39,391 nucleotides of DNA from Bacteroidota bacterium (GCA_017882185.1 JADGQA010000005.1:1-39391), one strand, 5' to 3'; positions 27,016-34,997 are shown, counted from the stretch's first letter. The notes: a model not told the origin generated them from the sequence alone. A program made the numbers and translations.

Positions 27016-28962
27016 ATGCTCTCAAGCAACTCAATGACTGACGCCCGAAGGCTTAACACGATTAATTCTTGGATTAGCTCGCTGACGTTAAGACAGGAAT
27101 TAGCAGCGTTGTCGGGCGTCATTCTGTTTTTTGTCGGCTTGGCGTTAAGTTCGATACTCTTAAAGATTTCGGTGTTTGTTGTTGCTAGCTCTGCGATCGC
27201 ATATGTCGTGGTGACCTATCGTGGCCGAACAAGCAAGGATTCGACAGATGGCACTGGATTGGATCGGGAAACAGGGGGTTTGGAAGAAAAAGCATCTGCT
27301 CCTCCGAATGAAGGCTTGGGGATCAGGACGGAAATGAGCGGAATTTCGAATTTGCCGGACAAGCTCTCGCCGCACGCGCCAGAGGTTTCGGCGAGCGTGG
27401 AAGTTGAATACCAGCCACGAAGCTATGAGTTTCGGCTCTCCGATTTCTTCGACTTACACGAAGAGACCGGAACTCAGGAATCGGGACCCAAATCGGAATT
27501 CGCAAATCTCATCAAAAAAGTCTTGGCGCTTGTGCAGAATACGTATTTTGCGCATACGGTGGCGTTTTTTTGGGTCAATCGGGAAAAGAAACAATTGGTT
27601 CTGGAAAGCTACGTCAGCGAAAGCACTCGATTTACCACGCACCGCCGTAAGGAAATTGGGCTCGATCTCATAAGTCAGATAGCGAATACAGGAAAGCCGC
27701 AGCTGGTTACCGAGATCAACGCTTTGAGTCAGCCGGAAATGCTTGGGTACTACGAAGGCGTCGAGTCCGTAAAGACATTTGTGGGTGTGCCCATTTTCTA
27801 CTCACAGTTTGCGATCGAGCCGCAGAATCCGGTTGCTGTTCTTGCCATGGACTGTCTGGAACAGGATGCGTATGGGAATGAGACTCTCACGTCTCTTGGG
27901 CACGTGACAAAGTTGGTGTCCGGACTCATTCGGAGTTATACAGATAAATATGACTTGCTGCTCGATTCCGAGCTCTTGCGATCCATCACGCGAATGCGTG
28001 ATCAGTTGAAAATTGATTTCACCCTTCACACAGTCGTTCGAAGCCTTGTCGAAGAAACATCCCGGCTGGTTGGGTGGGATTACGTGACAGTTGTGTTGTT
28101 CGACGAAACCCGCAAGGCCTGGGTGATTCAAACAGTGATGAATAGAATGAACGACCCCTATGTTGGGGTGACGAATATTGTGGATCATCAGCGAAGCCTC
28201 GTTGGAGATGTCATTCAGTCGGCAACCCACAAGATTATCGATCACGTTGGGGAATCGAACCTTCCCCGTTTTTACCGGACCGAACGGTGTGAGTCCAGGG
28301 GGTCGTTGATGATTCTGCCTCTCAATTCACTGAGCCGATGCTATGGTGCACTTGTGGTCGAGAGTAAAGACGTGCGGTCGTATTCCGAATCAGATGTCAA
28401 ACTCCTCCAGAAGATCGTCGATGCTTCGTCGTGGGCCCTGGAAATTCTCGGACTCACGGAGGTGACGAACGCGTATGTGACACTCGATGAGACGACAGGA
28501 GTAGCGAACCACAAATACTTTATGGGTCGGGTGCAGGAAGAGGTTCAGCGGGCGAACGATTTCAGCAGCGAGCTATCCATCGTTATGATTTCGATTGATT
28601 CGATTTCCGAGCATATGAATCGCATCGGCAAGGATGGATGCGATTTTGTTCTCCAGAATGTCGGCAGGATGATCAAGAATTCAATTCGGCCATACGATCT
28701 CGTCGGGAGATTCGATTTCAACCGGTTCGCTGTGCTGTTGGCCAATACAACACCGAACGAAGCTTCCCTCTGGGCAGAGAAGCTCCGAAAGAATGTTGCG
28801 AGCAACATCATCAATGTGGAAAGCAGAAGCTTTTCGGTGACGATCAGTATGGGGATTTCGGGCGCAGTGAATGAGATAAGCGACATGGATCTTCTTGAAA
28901 AGGCAGATCGTGTATTGAAAAAAGCCGTCGAAGCCGGCGGCAACATTGTTCGAGTGTATTGA
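27016..28962 (+). CDS. Membrane-anchored GAF-GAF protein with degenerate GGDEF domain
   Basis: About 648 residues from ATG 27016 (an ATG at 27034 is also possible). Two hydrophobic helices near the N terminus (LAALSGVILFFVGLALSSILL and ISVFVVASSAIAYVVV) anchor it. A variable linker follows, then two GAF-like domains (roughly 170-310 and 330-480; the second has RGSLMILPLNSLSRCYGALVVESKD). The C-terminal 165 residues keep the GGDEF-domain frame (DETTGVANHKYFMGRVQEEV, FVLQNVGRMIKNSIRPYDLVGR, FSVTISMGIS). The active-site loop reads RFDFNRF where RYGGDEF is expected. It is thus unlikely to make cyclic di-GMP, but could bind GTP or regulate a partner. Signals would be small molecules in the GAF domains. 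Confidence 0.88.
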   Translation: MLSSNSMTDARRLNTINSWISSLTLRQELAALSGVILFFVGLALSSILLKISVFVVASSAIAYVVVTYRGRTSKDSTDGTGLDRETGGLEEKASAPPNEGLGIRTEMSGISNLPDKLSPHAPEVSASVEVEYQPRSYEFRLSDFFDLHEETGTQESGPKSEFANLIKKVLALVQNTYFAHTVAFFWVNREKKQLVLESYVSESTRFTTHRRKEIGLDLISQIANTGKPQLVTEINALSQPEMLGYYEGVESVKTFVGVPIFYSQFAIEPQNPVAVLAMDCLEQDAYGNETLTSLGHVTKLVSGLIRSYTDKYDLLLDSELLRSITRMRDQLKIDFTLHTVVRSLVEETSRLVGWDYVTVVLFDETRKAWVIQTVMNRMNDPYVGVTNIVDHQRSLVGDVIQSATHKIIDHVGESNLPRFYRTERCESRGSLMILPLNSLSRCYGALVVESKDVRSYSESDVKLLQKIVDASSWALEILGLTEVTNAYVTLDETTGVANHKYFMGRVQEEVQRANDFSSELSIVMISIDSISEHMNRIGKDGCDFVLQNVGRMIKNSIRPYDLVGRFDFNRFAVLLANTTPNEASLWAEKLRKNVASNIINVESRSFSVTISMGISGAVNEISDMDLLEKADRVLKKAVEAGGNIVRVY

Positions 28963-29000
28963 TATCAGAATCGTTCATAAGACAACTTTAGGAGAGTTCG

Positions 29001-29195
29001 ATGGCAAAGCAGACGGATTTTGCGGAGAAGGCGAGAAAAGCAGGTCAAGAAAAGGGAATGAAATGCCCAAAGTGTGGATCAGTCAAGGTTCCTACCCTCT
29101 ACGTCAACTCGATTCGTTCAGCGCACGGATCCTATCGTTTCAACAGGCAGCGCGTGCAAATCTGCAAGTGCAACGAAAAAGAGATTCTGGGCTGA
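29001..29195 (+). CDS. Mini zinc-ribbon protein
   Basis: A 64-aa protein with a strong AGGAGAG ribosome site ahead of its ATG. After a helical basic start it has CPKCG (Cys22, Cys25) and a second knuckle CKC (Cys55, Cys57) thirty residues later, which would bind one zinc. The spacing C-x2-C...C-x-C is unusual, since most ribbons have C-x2-C twice. The middle is basic (YRFNRQRVQ). I recognise no named family. It could bind RNA or DNA. It sits between the GAF-GGDEF-like gene and deoB. Confidence 0.82.
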   Translation: MAKQTDFAEKARKAGQEKGMKCPKCGSVKVPTLYVNSIRSAHGSYRFNRQRVQICKCNEKEILG

Positions 29196-29229
29196 GCACC
29201 CCTTCTGATTTCCACTCAGCATACGATTA

Positions 29230-30426
29230 TTGAAGCACAAGAAGGTGATATTTGTTGTGCTCGACGGTGTTGGCGTAGGTGCATTGCCGGACGCAGGCGC
29301 CTATGGGGATGCCGGTACGAACACACTTGGGAATATTTCCCGAGCTGTGGGTAAACTTGCGTTGCCCAATCTTCAGCGTCTGGGATTGGGAAACATTGTG
29401 AGCGTACAAGGTGTTTCAAAGGTCGACGCCGCAGAGGCGTGCTATGGCAAAATGACCGAACGCTCAAAGGGCAAGGACAGCACAACAGGACACTGGGAAA
29501 TCGCCGGAATTATCACAGATCGACCGTTTCCAGTCTTTCCAAAAGGTTTCCCCGAGGCAGTTATCCGAGGGTTTCTGGTTGCCACGGGTGAGAAAGGAAT
29601 TTTGGGGAACAAGGCTGCATCGGGAACGGAGATCATTAAGGAACTTGGAGATGAGCACCTCAGAACAGGGTTTCCGATCGTCTACACTTCTGGCGACTCG
29701 GTGTTCCAAATTGCCGCGCACGAAGAGGTCATTCCTCTTTGCAGACTCTATGAAATATGTCAAATCGCAAGAGATCAGGTTCTCATCGATGTGTATGCTG
29801 TAGGAAGAGTCATTGCGAGACCATTCGTTGGTAAGAGCGGAAGCTACTCGAGGACAACAAACAGGAGGGATTTTTCCGTTGTACCACCGAAAGCGACTCT
29901 CCTGGATTTGCTCTCAAGGGCCGGAATTGAAACCGTCGCTGTAGGAAAAATCGATGATCTGTTCGCAGGACGAGGGTTGCATGAAAAACTTCACACGAAA
30001 TCAAATGCAGAGGGGATCGAAGAAATTGTCCGGTCCGCCAAACGCATGAAGTCGGGGTTTGTGATGGCGAACCTTGTTGATTTCGATGTTCAATATGGTC
30101 ATCGACAGGATCCAAAGGGCTTCGCTCGGGAGCTTGAGGCATTCGATCGCGAGCTTCCCCGAATCCAGAACAGCATGCAGGATGACGACTTGCTGATCAT
30201 CACGGCCGATCATGGAAACGACCCCACGGATGCTAGCACAGATCACTCCAGGGAATATGTTCCATTGATTTGCTGGAGCCGGAATGGCAGAAAAAACGTC
30301 GATCTTGGGACCCGAACAACATTCGCCGACGCCGGTCAAACCGTGGCAGATTTCTTCGGATTGTCGGATGGCGACAATCTTGCAGGAGAGAGTTTCCTGG
30401 AACTTGTCTTTACGAAAGGCCGTTAA
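29230..30426 (+). CDS. deoB: Phosphopentomutase
   Basis: Alkaline-phosphatase-superfamily enzyme that interconverts (deoxy)ribose 1-phosphate and 5-phosphate in nucleoside salvage. The 398-aa protein starts at TTG with KKVIFVVLDGVGVGALPDA. It has the DSTTGHWEIAG segment with the phosphothreonine site, TSGDSVFQIAAHEE, GRVIARPFVG, VDFDVQYGHRQDP and ADHGNDPT, the metal ligands at Asp, His and Asp. The motifs are full and the length is normal. The stop overlaps the ATG of the AbrB-type antitoxin by one base (TAATG), so the toxin-antitoxin pair is read through from this gene. Confidence 0.95.
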   Translation: MKHKKVIFVVLDGVGVGALPDAGAYGDAGTNTLGNISRAVGKLALPNLQRLGLGNIVSVQGVSKVDAAEACYGKMTERSKGKDSTTGHWEIAGIITDRPFPVFPKGFPEAVIRGFLVATGEKGILGNKAASGTEIIKELGDEHLRTGFPIVYTSGDSVFQIAAHEEVIPLCRLYEICQIARDQVLIDVYAVGRVIARPFVGKSGSYSRTTNRRDFSVVPPKATLLDLLSRAGIETVAVGKIDDLFAGRGLHEKLHTKSNAEGIEEIVRSAKRMKSGFVMANLVDFDVQYGHRQDPKGFARELEAFDRELPRIQNSMQDDDLLIITADHGNDPTDASTDHSREYVPLICWSRNGRKNVDLGTRTTFADAGQTVADFFGLSDGDNLAGESFLELVFTKGR

Positions 30427-30728
30427 TGAAGACGGAAAGTGCGGAAATTGATGTTAAAGTAACTGATGGCGGTAATTTGGTGATTCCGGCGGGTGTTTTG
30501 AATCGTCTAAATCTTAGACCCGGAGAAAAGGTTCACATCAGAGTGACGACCAGTGAACTTTCGGGCGAATTGAAGCGGCGAAACGTCACCGAGGAGGAAA
30601 TTGAACAAATCACTGCTCTTCAACTTGAGCCAAGGGAAAATGTGATTAAATTCTTGTCGACGGAATCGAGTTTTTCCCGAAAGGCACGATTCAAAAGACG
30701 AGCTCATGAATTGCGGGGCAGAGGCTGA
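30426..30728 (+). CDS. AbrB/SpoVT-type antitoxin (VapB-like)
   Basis: A 100-aa protein with a swapped-hairpin DNA-binding domain at residues 8-42: VKVTDGGNLVIPAGVLNRL followed by NLRPGEKVHIRV, the classic AbrB pattern. The C-terminal half (NVTEEEIEQITALQLEPRENVIKFL then a basic tail) is helical and should wrap the toxin. The next gene is a PIN-domain protein, so this is the antitoxin of a VapBC-type pair and probably represses its own operon. It is translationally coupled to deoB upstream and to the toxin downstream. Confidence 0.85.
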   Translation: MKTESAEIDVKVTDGGNLVIPAGVLNRLNLRPGEKVHIRVTTSELSGELKRRNVTEEEIEQITALQLEPRENVIKFLSTESSFSRKARFKRRAHELRGRG

Positions 30729-31156
30729 AAAAGGTCGTCGTTGACACTGATATTTTCCTGGATCACTTGACCAATCCAGATTCTGCAGGAGGCCGGCCGA
30801 AGCCTTCTGTGTTGCGACAGGTGATGTCACAATTGTTCTGCTATACGACCGTGTTCAATGCCATTGAGTTGTTCTCGCTGTGTGAATCAGCCAGAGAAAG
30901 ACAAGTCGTGGAAGATGTTATGCACTCGGTGAAAATTCTCGGATTGAATGGTAAGAGTGCGAAGAATGTTGGTATGTACCTCGGGCAGTCGCGCACCAGA
31001 CATCTGCGTGACATGGAGATCTTGATCGCGGGGCTTTGTCTGGAGAGCCGGTTGCCGATTTTGACTGGCAGGCCACGGCGATATCGGGCGCTACGTTCGT
31101 TGCGCGTGGTTACTACTGATGAAGTTGTCGGTTCCCACAAGAAAGGGATACTATGA
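30725..31156 (+). CDS. PIN-domain ribonuclease toxin (VapC-like), apparent CTG start
   Basis: PIN-domain RNase, presumably the toxin partner of the upstream antitoxin. The acidic residues are Asp7 (VVVDTDIFLDHL), Glu48 (FNAIELFSL) and Asp96 (RDMEILIAGLCLE), with the closing strand pattern LPILTGRPRRYRALRSLRVVT. The first ATG/GTG/TTG in this frame (TTG 30767) lies after the Asp7 strand, so it would remove an active-site residue. The only fitting start is CTG at 30725-30727, which overlaps the antitoxin stop as CTGA in the way other genes here overlap as ATGA, GTGA or TTGA. An ATT at 30710 is the only other in-frame alternative. Its own stop overlaps the next gene (ATGA). Confidence 0.82.
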   Translation: MKKVVVDTDIFLDHLTNPDSAGGRPKPSVLRQVMSQLFCYTTVFNAIELFSLCESARERQVVEDVMHSVKILGLNGKSAKNVGMYLGQSRTRHLRDMEILIAGLCLESRLPILTGRPRRYRALRSLRVVTTDEVVGSHKKGIL

Positions 31157-31422
31157 TCCTAGGAAAAGTTGTCGGTACGGTCTGGGCAACACGAAAGGAT
31201 GAAGAGCTTGTTGGGATGAAATTTCAGATTGTGAAACATGTTGACCTGGATTATAAACTGAAGGACACATTCGTCGTTGCCGTCGATACGGTGCAAGCGG
31301 GGGTCGGCGATGTTGTTCTTGTAACATCTGGAAGTTCTGCACGTCAAACAAATACGACGAAAAATCGACCGGTCGACGCGGTTATCATCGCCATCGTCGA
31401 CAAACTCGACGTAACCGATTAG
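31153..31422 (+). CDS. EutN/CcmL-type bacterial microcompartment vertex protein
   Basis: An 89-aa single-domain BMC-P protein. These form pentamers that cap the vertices of protein-shelled organelles. The family pattern is clear: MILGKVVGTVWATRKDEEL at the start, VAVDTVQAGVGDVVLVTSGSSAR in the middle and PVDAVIIAIVDKLD at the end. No BMC-H hexamer or cargo enzyme is recognisable in the window. The start overlaps the PIN toxin stop (ATGA). Its neighbour is a second member of the family, and deoB lies 730 bases upstream. Confidence 0.92.
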   Translation: MILGKVVGTVWATRKDEELVGMKFQIVKHVDLDYKLKDTFVVAVDTVQAGVGDVVLVTSGSSARQTNTTKNRPVDAVIIAIVDKLDVTD

Positions 31423-31429
31423 GCCTTCA

Positions 31430-31711
31430 ATGTTTTTCGGCAAAGTCATTGGCACTATTTGGGCAACGCAGAAAGACGAATCGTTGAAGAGCTTTAAGCT
31501 TCAACTTGTTCAACCGTTGAACGCACAACGTCAATCCGCCGGCTCGCCCATCATAGCTGTTGATACGGTGGGGGCAGGGCAGGGGGAAACGGTCTTCTAT
31601 ATCACGTCCCGCGAAGCAGTAATCCCGCTTCCGGTTGAAACGGCACCCGTGGATGCAAGCATTGTCGGTATCGTGGATAGAATCGATCTTCAGCCTCTTG
31701 ATTCGCGGTAA
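31430..31711 (+). CDS. EutN/CcmL-type bacterial microcompartment vertex protein, second copy
   Basis: A 93-aa BMC-P protein with the same frame as its neighbour: MFFGKVIGTIWATQKDESL, IIAVDTVGAGQGETVFYITSREA and APVDASIVGIVDRIDL. The two differ at many positions, so the duplication is old and they may form mixed or distinct pentamers. They are separated by seven bases and surely cotranscribed. Without hexamer genes, they either serve a compartment encoded elsewhere or have an independent role. rpoD follows 52 bases later. Confidence 0.92.
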   Translation: MFFGKVIGTIWATQKDESLKSFKLQLVQPLNAQRQSAGSPIIAVDTVGAGQGETVFYITSREAVIPLPVETAPVDASIVGIVDRIDLQPLDSR

Positions 31712-31717
31712 AGTTAC

Positions 31718-31735
31718 ACACAGAATTTTCTGTGT
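31718..31735. repeat. 18-bp inverted repeat between the vertex genes and rpoD
   Basis: ACACAGAATTTTCTGTGT is an 8-bp perfect inverted repeat with a 2-base centre, 29 bases before the rpoD ATG. It is followed by a modest T-rich stretch. It could be a weak terminator for the upstream operon, an operator, or part of the rpoD leader. Confidence 0.5.
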
Positions 31736-31763
31736 TTGAATTTGTTCAATCAAAAGAGATGAA

Positions 31764-32621
31764 ATGGTAAAAATCACAAAACAATATACGAACCGGGAAA
31801 GCCAGTCGTTGGACAAGTACCTTCAGGAAATCGGCAAGGTGGAATTACTGGTTCCACAGGAAGAGATCGAGCTTGCCCGGCGGATCAAAAAGGGAGATCA
31901 GAAAGCTCTCGAGAAACTTACGAAGGCAAATCTGCGATTCGTGGTGAGTGTTGCGAAGCAATATCAGAATCAGGGGCTATCGCTCGGCGACTTGATCAAT
32001 GAAGGAAACCTGGGGTTGATCAAAGCAGCGAAACGATTCGATGAAACGCGAGGGTTTAAATTCATTTCCTACGCAGTCTGGTGGATCCGGCAATCGATCC
32101 TTCAGGCGCTTGCCGAACAATCGCGTATTGTTCGTCTGCCGCTTAACAGGGTCGGTGCGCTGAACAAAATCGGCAAGGCGTTCAGCACGCTGGAACAGGA
32201 ATTCGAACGCGAACCAAGCGCCAGCGAACTTGCGGAAGAGCTTGACATGTCGCTGTTCGAAGTCTCGGACACGCTTAAAATATCCGGTCGTCATCTATCC
32301 ATGGATGCTCCATTTGCTCAGGGTGAGGACAACCGGTTGTTGGATGTGATCCAGGATCACCGACAGCCGTCGCCGGATGTTGGCCTGATGGAAGAATCGC
32401 TCAAGATCGAGGTGCGCCGCGCGCTTGCTACACTGAGTGAGCGCGAGGCGCAAGTTATACGGCTCTATTTTGGCCTTGACCAGGAGCATTCGCTGACACT
32501 GGAGGAGATTGGAGAAAAATTTAATCTTACACGCGAACGTGTCCGGCAGATCAAGGAAAAGGCCATTCGTCGTCTCAGGCACGCTTCCCGCAGCAAGGCG
32601 CTGAGAGCGTACTTGGGCTGA
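31764..32621 (+). CDS. rpoD: Primary sigma factor RpoD/SigA, short Bacteroidota-like form
   Basis: Sigma-70 group protein of 285 residues with no region 1.1 or long non-conserved insert. Region 1.2/2 is visible as [34 protein letters not shown] and [18 protein letters not shown], with region 2.3-2.4 [20 protein letters not shown]. Region 3 is [16 protein letters not shown], and region 4 has [18 protein letters not shown] and the [20 protein letters not shown]. The short form is usual for Bacteroidota and related phyla, where it is the housekeeping sigma factor. A terminator follows 40 bases after the stop. Confidence 0.95.
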   Translation: MVKITKQYTNRESQSLDKYLQEIGKVELLVPQEEIELARRIKKGDQKALEKLTKANLRFVVSVAKQYQNQGLSLGDLINEGNLGLIKAAKRFDETRGFKFISYAVWWIRQSILQALAEQSRIVRLPLNRVGALNKIGKAFSTLEQEFEREPSASELAEELDMSLFEVSDTLKISGRHLSMDAPFAQGEDNRLLDVIQDHRQPSPDVGLMEESLKIEVRRALATLSEREAQVIRLYFGLDQEHSLTLEEIGEKFNLTRERVRQIKEKAIRRLRHASRSKALRAYLG

Positions 32622-32662
32622 CAGTACCTTCGGGTGCGTTGAGGACAGAAGAAATGCATGGA

Positions 32663-32690
32663 AGCCCCGGAATTCGTTCGGGGCTTTTTC
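32663..32690 (+). terminator. Intrinsic terminator after rpoD
   Basis: AGCCCCG (32663-32669) pairs with CGGGGCT (32679-32685) across a 9-base loop, followed by a run of T. It lies between the rpoD stop and the start of the lipoprotein gene. Confidence 0.85.
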
Positions 32691-32710
32691 GTAGCCCCGG
32701 TCATTCAAGA

Positions 32711-33349
32711 ATGAAAACCCATCTAACTCCCATCGCGGTGTGCTTGATGTTCGGGCTCATTCTCATGGAAGGGTGCAGTTCGTCGTCTCCTCGATTTGCT
32801 GACAGGGAAAAGAAACCCGCAGAGAAGCAGGTCGGGCACAAGGGGCAGCGGTTCTCCTCAAAGGAAGCCGAAGAAGAGACCAAAGAGAACAACAAAAAGG
32901 TTGATACCAAGGACATTGAGAAAATTACTGCCGGGACCAGGGATTTCAAGAAAGAAAAAAATCCTGCGATCAAACCGCTCGATCATAGCAAAATGATGCG
33001 TGAAATCTCGAGGTATATGGGTGTCCCTTATCTGTATGGCGGAACCACGGCTCAGGGACTCGATTGCTCTGGTTACACAATGCTTGTCTATAAAAATGCG
33101 GTGGGAAAATTCTTGCCGAGGTCTGCAGCAGACCAGGCGAAAATTGGTCGTCACGTTCAGCTCCAGGATCTAAAGTTCGGCGATCTGCTTTTCTTCAATA
33201 CAACAGGTGAGCAGTATTCGCACGTCGGGATTTACCTCGGCGACGATCTGTTTGCTCACGCGAGCGTGACACTCGGTGTTACAATTTCTTCTCTTCAGAG
33301 CGACTATTATGAAAAACGATATGTCGACGCCAAAAGGGTCATAGAATGA
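32711..33349 (+). CDS. NlpC/P60 family lipoprotein, probable cell-wall endopeptidase
   Basis: A 212-aa predicted lipoprotein. The N terminus has a hydrophobic core and a lipobox-like LMEGC with Cys22, then a charged Lys/Glu-rich linker (28-90). The NlpC/P60 domain (about 95-212) has the catalytic Cys119 (GLDCSGYTMLVYK), His171 (YSHVGIYLGDD) and the third polar residue His183 (FAHAS). Such enzymes cut peptide cross-links between D-gamma-Glu and diaminopimelate in peptidoglycan. The open frame begins upstream at 32639, but that part crosses the rpoD terminator, so I start at this ATG. Confidence 0.92.
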   Translation: MKTHLTPIAVCLMFGLILMEGCSSSSPRFADREKKPAEKQVGHKGQRFSSKEAEEETKENNKKVDTKDIEKITAGTRDFKKEKNPAIKPLDHSKMMREISRYMGVPYLYGGTTAQGLDCSGYTMLVYKNAVGKFLPRSAADQAKIGRHVQLQDLKFGDLLFFNTTGEQYSHVGIYLGDDLFAHASVTLGVTISSLQSDYYEKRYVDAKRVIE

Positions 33350-33400
33350 TGGGGTAGCGCTTCTCTCCGAACGTGGAAAAAAGTCGTTTCCGCTGCGGGG

Positions 33401-33429
33401 TTGAATTCAACATATTCAATCTTTACATT
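33401..33429 (+). promoter_or_regulatory. Predicted sigma-70 promoter for def-fmt
   Basis: TTGAAT (33401-33406), exactly 17 bases, TACATT (33424-33429). The predicted start near 33436 leaves a leader of about 25 bases. Confidence 0.6.
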
Positions 33430-33461
33430 CACAAAAGAGAAAACTCACAAGTCAAATAAGG

Positions 33462-34055
33462 ATGGCAATTCTACCAATCTATCTCTACGGGACAAAAGTT
33501 CTCAAGGCGAAGGCGAAACCGGTCAAGGAGCTTAACAACAACATCATCAAGCTCATTTATGACATGGTTGATACGATGCATACCGCGAATGGCATGGGAT
33601 TGGCCGCCAACCAGGTTGGCAACCTCCATCGCGTGGTGACCGTTGATATCACCGACGTTGATGAAAATGAACGCAAAGAGTCGAATGAACAACTGAAGCT
33701 GACTTCGCCGGACTTGCCGCGAAAGATCGTCATGATCAACCCTGAAGTGCTGGATCGTGAAGGATCGTGGAAAATGGAAGAAGGCTGCCTGAGCATACCC
33801 GAAGTGCGCGGAGAAGTCGAACGGGCAGAGAAAATCCGTGTCAGATTTCGCGATCCAAATTTTGAACAGAAAGAACTTATTGCGGACGGACTTCTCGCAC
33901 GAGTTATGCTCCACGAAATCGATCATCTGGACGGAATTCTCTTCACCGAATTGCTGGATCCTGCGGAGAAAGCAACCATGAAGGACGACCTCAAAAAGAT
34001 AAAAGCAGGTGACGTTGAAACGAGTTATCCCGTCATTACCGCAAAGGAGGAATGA
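33462..34055 (+). CDS. def: Peptide deformylase
   Basis: Metal-dependent enzyme that removes the formyl group from new proteins. All three motifs are intact in the 197-aa protein: GMGLAANQVG, EEGCLSIPE with the metal-binding Cys, and HEIDHLDG with both metal His residues and the catalytic Glu. Between motifs 1 and 2 there is an insertion of about 20 charged residues (around 68-88; DENERKESNEQLK), as in some Bacteroidota forms. It is paired with fmt ten bases downstream, a classic arrangement in which one adds and one removes the formyl group. Confidence 0.96.
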   Translation: MAILPIYLYGTKVLKAKAKPVKELNNNIIKLIYDMVDTMHTANGMGLAANQVGNLHRVVTVDITDVDENERKESNEQLKLTSPDLPRKIVMINPEVLDREGSWKMEEGCLSIPEVRGEVERAEKIRVRFRDPNFEQKELIADGLLARVMLHEIDHLDGILFTELLDPAEKATMKDDLKKIKAGDVETSYPVITAKEE

Positions 34056-34064
34056 ACATTCGCC

Positions 34065-34997
34065 ATGCGGATAGTGTTCATGGGAACTCCCGACTTCGCA
34101 ATCTCAAGCCTCCGGATTCTCCTCGAACACGATTACACTGTCATTTCTGTTATTACAGTCCCTGATAAACCGCGGGGGCGCGGGCAAGAAATCGCATTTT
34201 CTCCAGTCAAGAAGTTTGCTCTCGAGCATAGCCTTCCAATCCTGCAACCGGAGAATTTGAAGGGTCCGGAATTTGTTTCCGCCGTGCGGGCTCTTGAGCC
34301 AGATCTTATTGTTGTTGTTGCATTCCGAATCCTTCCGCAAGAAGTTTACAGCATTCCCCGGTTTGGTACATTCAATTTGCACGCATCACTCCTGCCAAAG
34401 TATCGAGGTGCTGCGCCGATCAATTGGGCCATCATCGAAGGAGAAACAGAAACGGGCGTCACCACGTTCTTCCTGCAGGAAAAGGTAGACACAGGATCTG
34501 TCATCCTTCAAGCCAGGGTCAAGATAGGTGCCGATGAGACTGCCGGAGAATTGCACGACAAGCTTGCGGCCGTTGGTGCCGAAATAGTTTTGCAAACCGT
34601 GCACCTGATTGAACTTGGGAAGGCGAAGCCACGCGCTCAAGAAGAAGGCCGGGCAACACCTGCCCCAAAATTTTTTAAAGAAAGCTGCAGAATCAATTGG
34701 AACAATCTGAGTCCGAAGGTTCACAATTTTGTGCGTGGACTCTCTCCCTATCCGTGCGCCTGGACAAGCCACGTCGGAAAAGCTCTCAAGATTTATCGCA
34801 CTCAGCTTTCTCCATCAATAACACGTGAATCAAAAACTCCAGGGACGATTGTGGAGGTCGGCAAGAAATCACTTCGTGTCGCGACGAATGGAGATACAAT
34901 CTCGATCCTCGAGATTCAGCAAGAAGGAAAGAAAAGAATGGGTGTGGAGGAATTTCTCAGGGGATATCCTTTGCAACAAGACGACAGGTTCACGTAG
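34065..34997 (+). CDS. fmt: Methionyl-tRNA formyltransferase
   Basis: Transfers a formyl group from 10-formyl-tetrahydrofolate to Met-tRNA(fMet). The 310-aa protein begins MRIVFMGTPDFAISSL and has DKPRGRGQ, the folate-site region FNLHASLLPKYRGAAPINWAI with the catalytic Asn-His pair, and the Asp of EKVDTGSVI. The C-terminal OB-fold domain starts near 205 (GRATPAPKFFKESCRINW). The length is typical. It forms an operon with def. Confidence 0.97.
   Translation: MRIVFMGTPDFAISSLRILLEHDYTVISVITVPDKPRGRGQEIAFSPVKKFALEHSLPILQPENLKGPEFVSAVRALEPDLIVVVAFRILPQEVYSIPRFGTFNLHASLLPKYRGAAPINWAIIEGETETGVTTFFLQEKVDTGSVILQARVKIGADETAGELHDKLAAVGAEIVLQTVHLIELGKAKPRAQEEGRATPAPKFFKESCRINWNNLSPKVHNFVRGLSPYPCAWTSHVGKALKIYRTQLSPSITRESKTPGTIVEVGKKSLRVATNGDTISILEIQQEGKKRMGVEEFLRGYPLQQDDRFT

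Noticed and set aside
32639-32710. N-terminal extension of the NlpC/P60 protein
   Set aside because: It contains the rpoD terminator and would hide the lipoprotein signal.
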